Positions 23,602 to 23,866 of a DNA stretch of 23,866 bases are shown piece after piece. The stretch spans positions 1 through 23,866 of the forward strand of contig CAJXTZ010000036.1 in the NCBI GenBank assembly GCA_913061345.1. The letters run 5' to 3'. This DNA is from an uncultured Erythrobacter sp. (GTDB lineage Bacteria > Pseudomonadota > Alphaproteobacteria > Sphingomonadales > Sphingomonadaceae). The first letter of the stretch is position 1; the number at the start of each line of letters is the position of its first letter. The notes below the pieces were generated by a model. It had not been told where the DNA came from and did no database searches. It saw only the letters and a program-made list of their open reading frames with translations. The position numbers and the translations under genes are program-made.

Positions 23602-23814
23602 TCAATCAGTATCATGACTGTAGGCTACAAGACGGGCAGCTTCTTTAAGGCCCCTAGAGCGTTCAATCAGATCAGGCACTAGGGCGTTCATCCCTTCAAC
23701 CAACGGGGTAGTCAGTGGCAAGGGGTGCTTCCCGCGCATCACCATAGGCACTAACTCGCAGACACGACCGTCACCATCAATTTGCGGTTCGTGCCAGAAG
23801 GGATTGTGGGCCAT
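23602..23814 (-). CDS. unrecognised small gene, contig-edge, inside the putative element
   Basis: Open frame encoding at least 70 residues, MAHNPFWHEPQIDGDGRVCELV to ARLVAYSHDTD, ending before the non-coding stretch. I recognise no family, membrane segment or signal. The middle (LIERSRGLKEAARLVAY) could be an amphipathic helix. The frame continues upstream only 10 bases before adapter sequence begins, so the true start may be at 23814 or beyond the contig; no ribosome site can be judged. Any longer translation beginning [14 protein letters not shown] is adapter-derived and false. Base composition is less GC-rich than the chromosomal genes, in line with a foreign origin. Confidence 0.5.
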   Translation of the reverse strand: MAHNPFWHEPQIDGDGRVCELVPMVMRGKHPLPLTTPLVEGMNALVPDLIERSRGLKEAARLVAYSHDTD

Positions 23815-23824
23815 CGCATTACGC

Positions 23825-23866
23825 CTGTCTCTTATACACATCTCCGAGCCCACGAGACTAGGCATG
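23825..23866 (-). other. Illumina Nextera adapter with sample index (artefact)
   Basis: The last 42 bases are the reverse complement of the Nextera i7-side adapter: mosaic end CTGTCTCTTATACACATCT, then the remaining adapter to 23858, then TAGGCATG, which I recall as the standard N706 index. It proves read-through of a library molecule end and should be trimmed. Confidence 0.97.

Noticed and set aside
23414..23617. 67-codon plus-strand frame beyond the tRNA scar
   Set aside because: No ribosome site, no family, low-complexity charged composition; it covers the repeat region and overlaps the end of the minus-strand gene.
32..23824. CRISPR arrays, insertion sequences and rRNA genes
   Set aside because: I looked for regularly spaced repeats, transposase signatures with terminal inverted repeats, and rRNA core sequences and saw none in the window.

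Overview
The window is an assembled contig from a GC-rich alphaproteobacterium. It is most likely from Sphingomonadales, Erythrobacteraceae-like. That placement is inferred from the protein families, from the tightly coupled dapF-mtaB-ftsY-ispZ run, from CTTGAC-type -35 sequence and from the GC-rich codon use; I could not run a search. Both ends carry Illumina Nextera adapter (1-31 and 23825-23866, the latter with an 8-nt sample index), so true genomic sequence is about 32-23824.

Layout. Left (32-2989): a 5' fragment of aspS on the minus strand diverges from rnd, which is translationally coupled to a LysR regulator of the OxyR type that keeps both redox cysteines. Next (3061-7050): a lipoprotein class A beta-lactamase-like serine hydrolase, a PRC-barrel protein, pgsA (minus) diverging from an LplT-like MFS transporter, and a small hypothetical gene. 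Middle (7175-11335): a stand-alone thiamine-diphosphate enzyme, a strong bidirectional terminator, a CsbD stress protein, an EVE-domain protein and a membrane GGDEF-EAL protein. Then a four-gene run, dapF-mtaB-ftsY-ispZ (11388-14975), in which every stop overlaps the next start.

Right half (15119-23216), all on the minus strand: kup potassium transporter, then a cytochrome c maturation operon in transcription order ccmC-ccmD-ccmE-ccmF-ccmG-ccmH-ccmI. All six junctions are 4-nt overlaps, and ccmA and ccmB are absent. A Leu/Phe/Val-type amino acid dehydrogenase lies upstream of ccmC.

The most interesting spot is the right edge. At 23265-23309 there is exactly the 3' part of a tRNA-His gene (anticodon loop to CCA) with no matching 5' half. 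This is the classic scar of a tyrosine-integrase element that inserted in the anticodon loop. The sequence beyond it (23310-23824) is gene-poor, carries a palindrome and short repeats, and ends in an unrecognised small gene cut by the contig end. It is read as the terminal part of an integrated element whose body lies outside the window. The rest of the window is mostly chromosomal housekeeping sequence; I found no clearly new multi-gene system.
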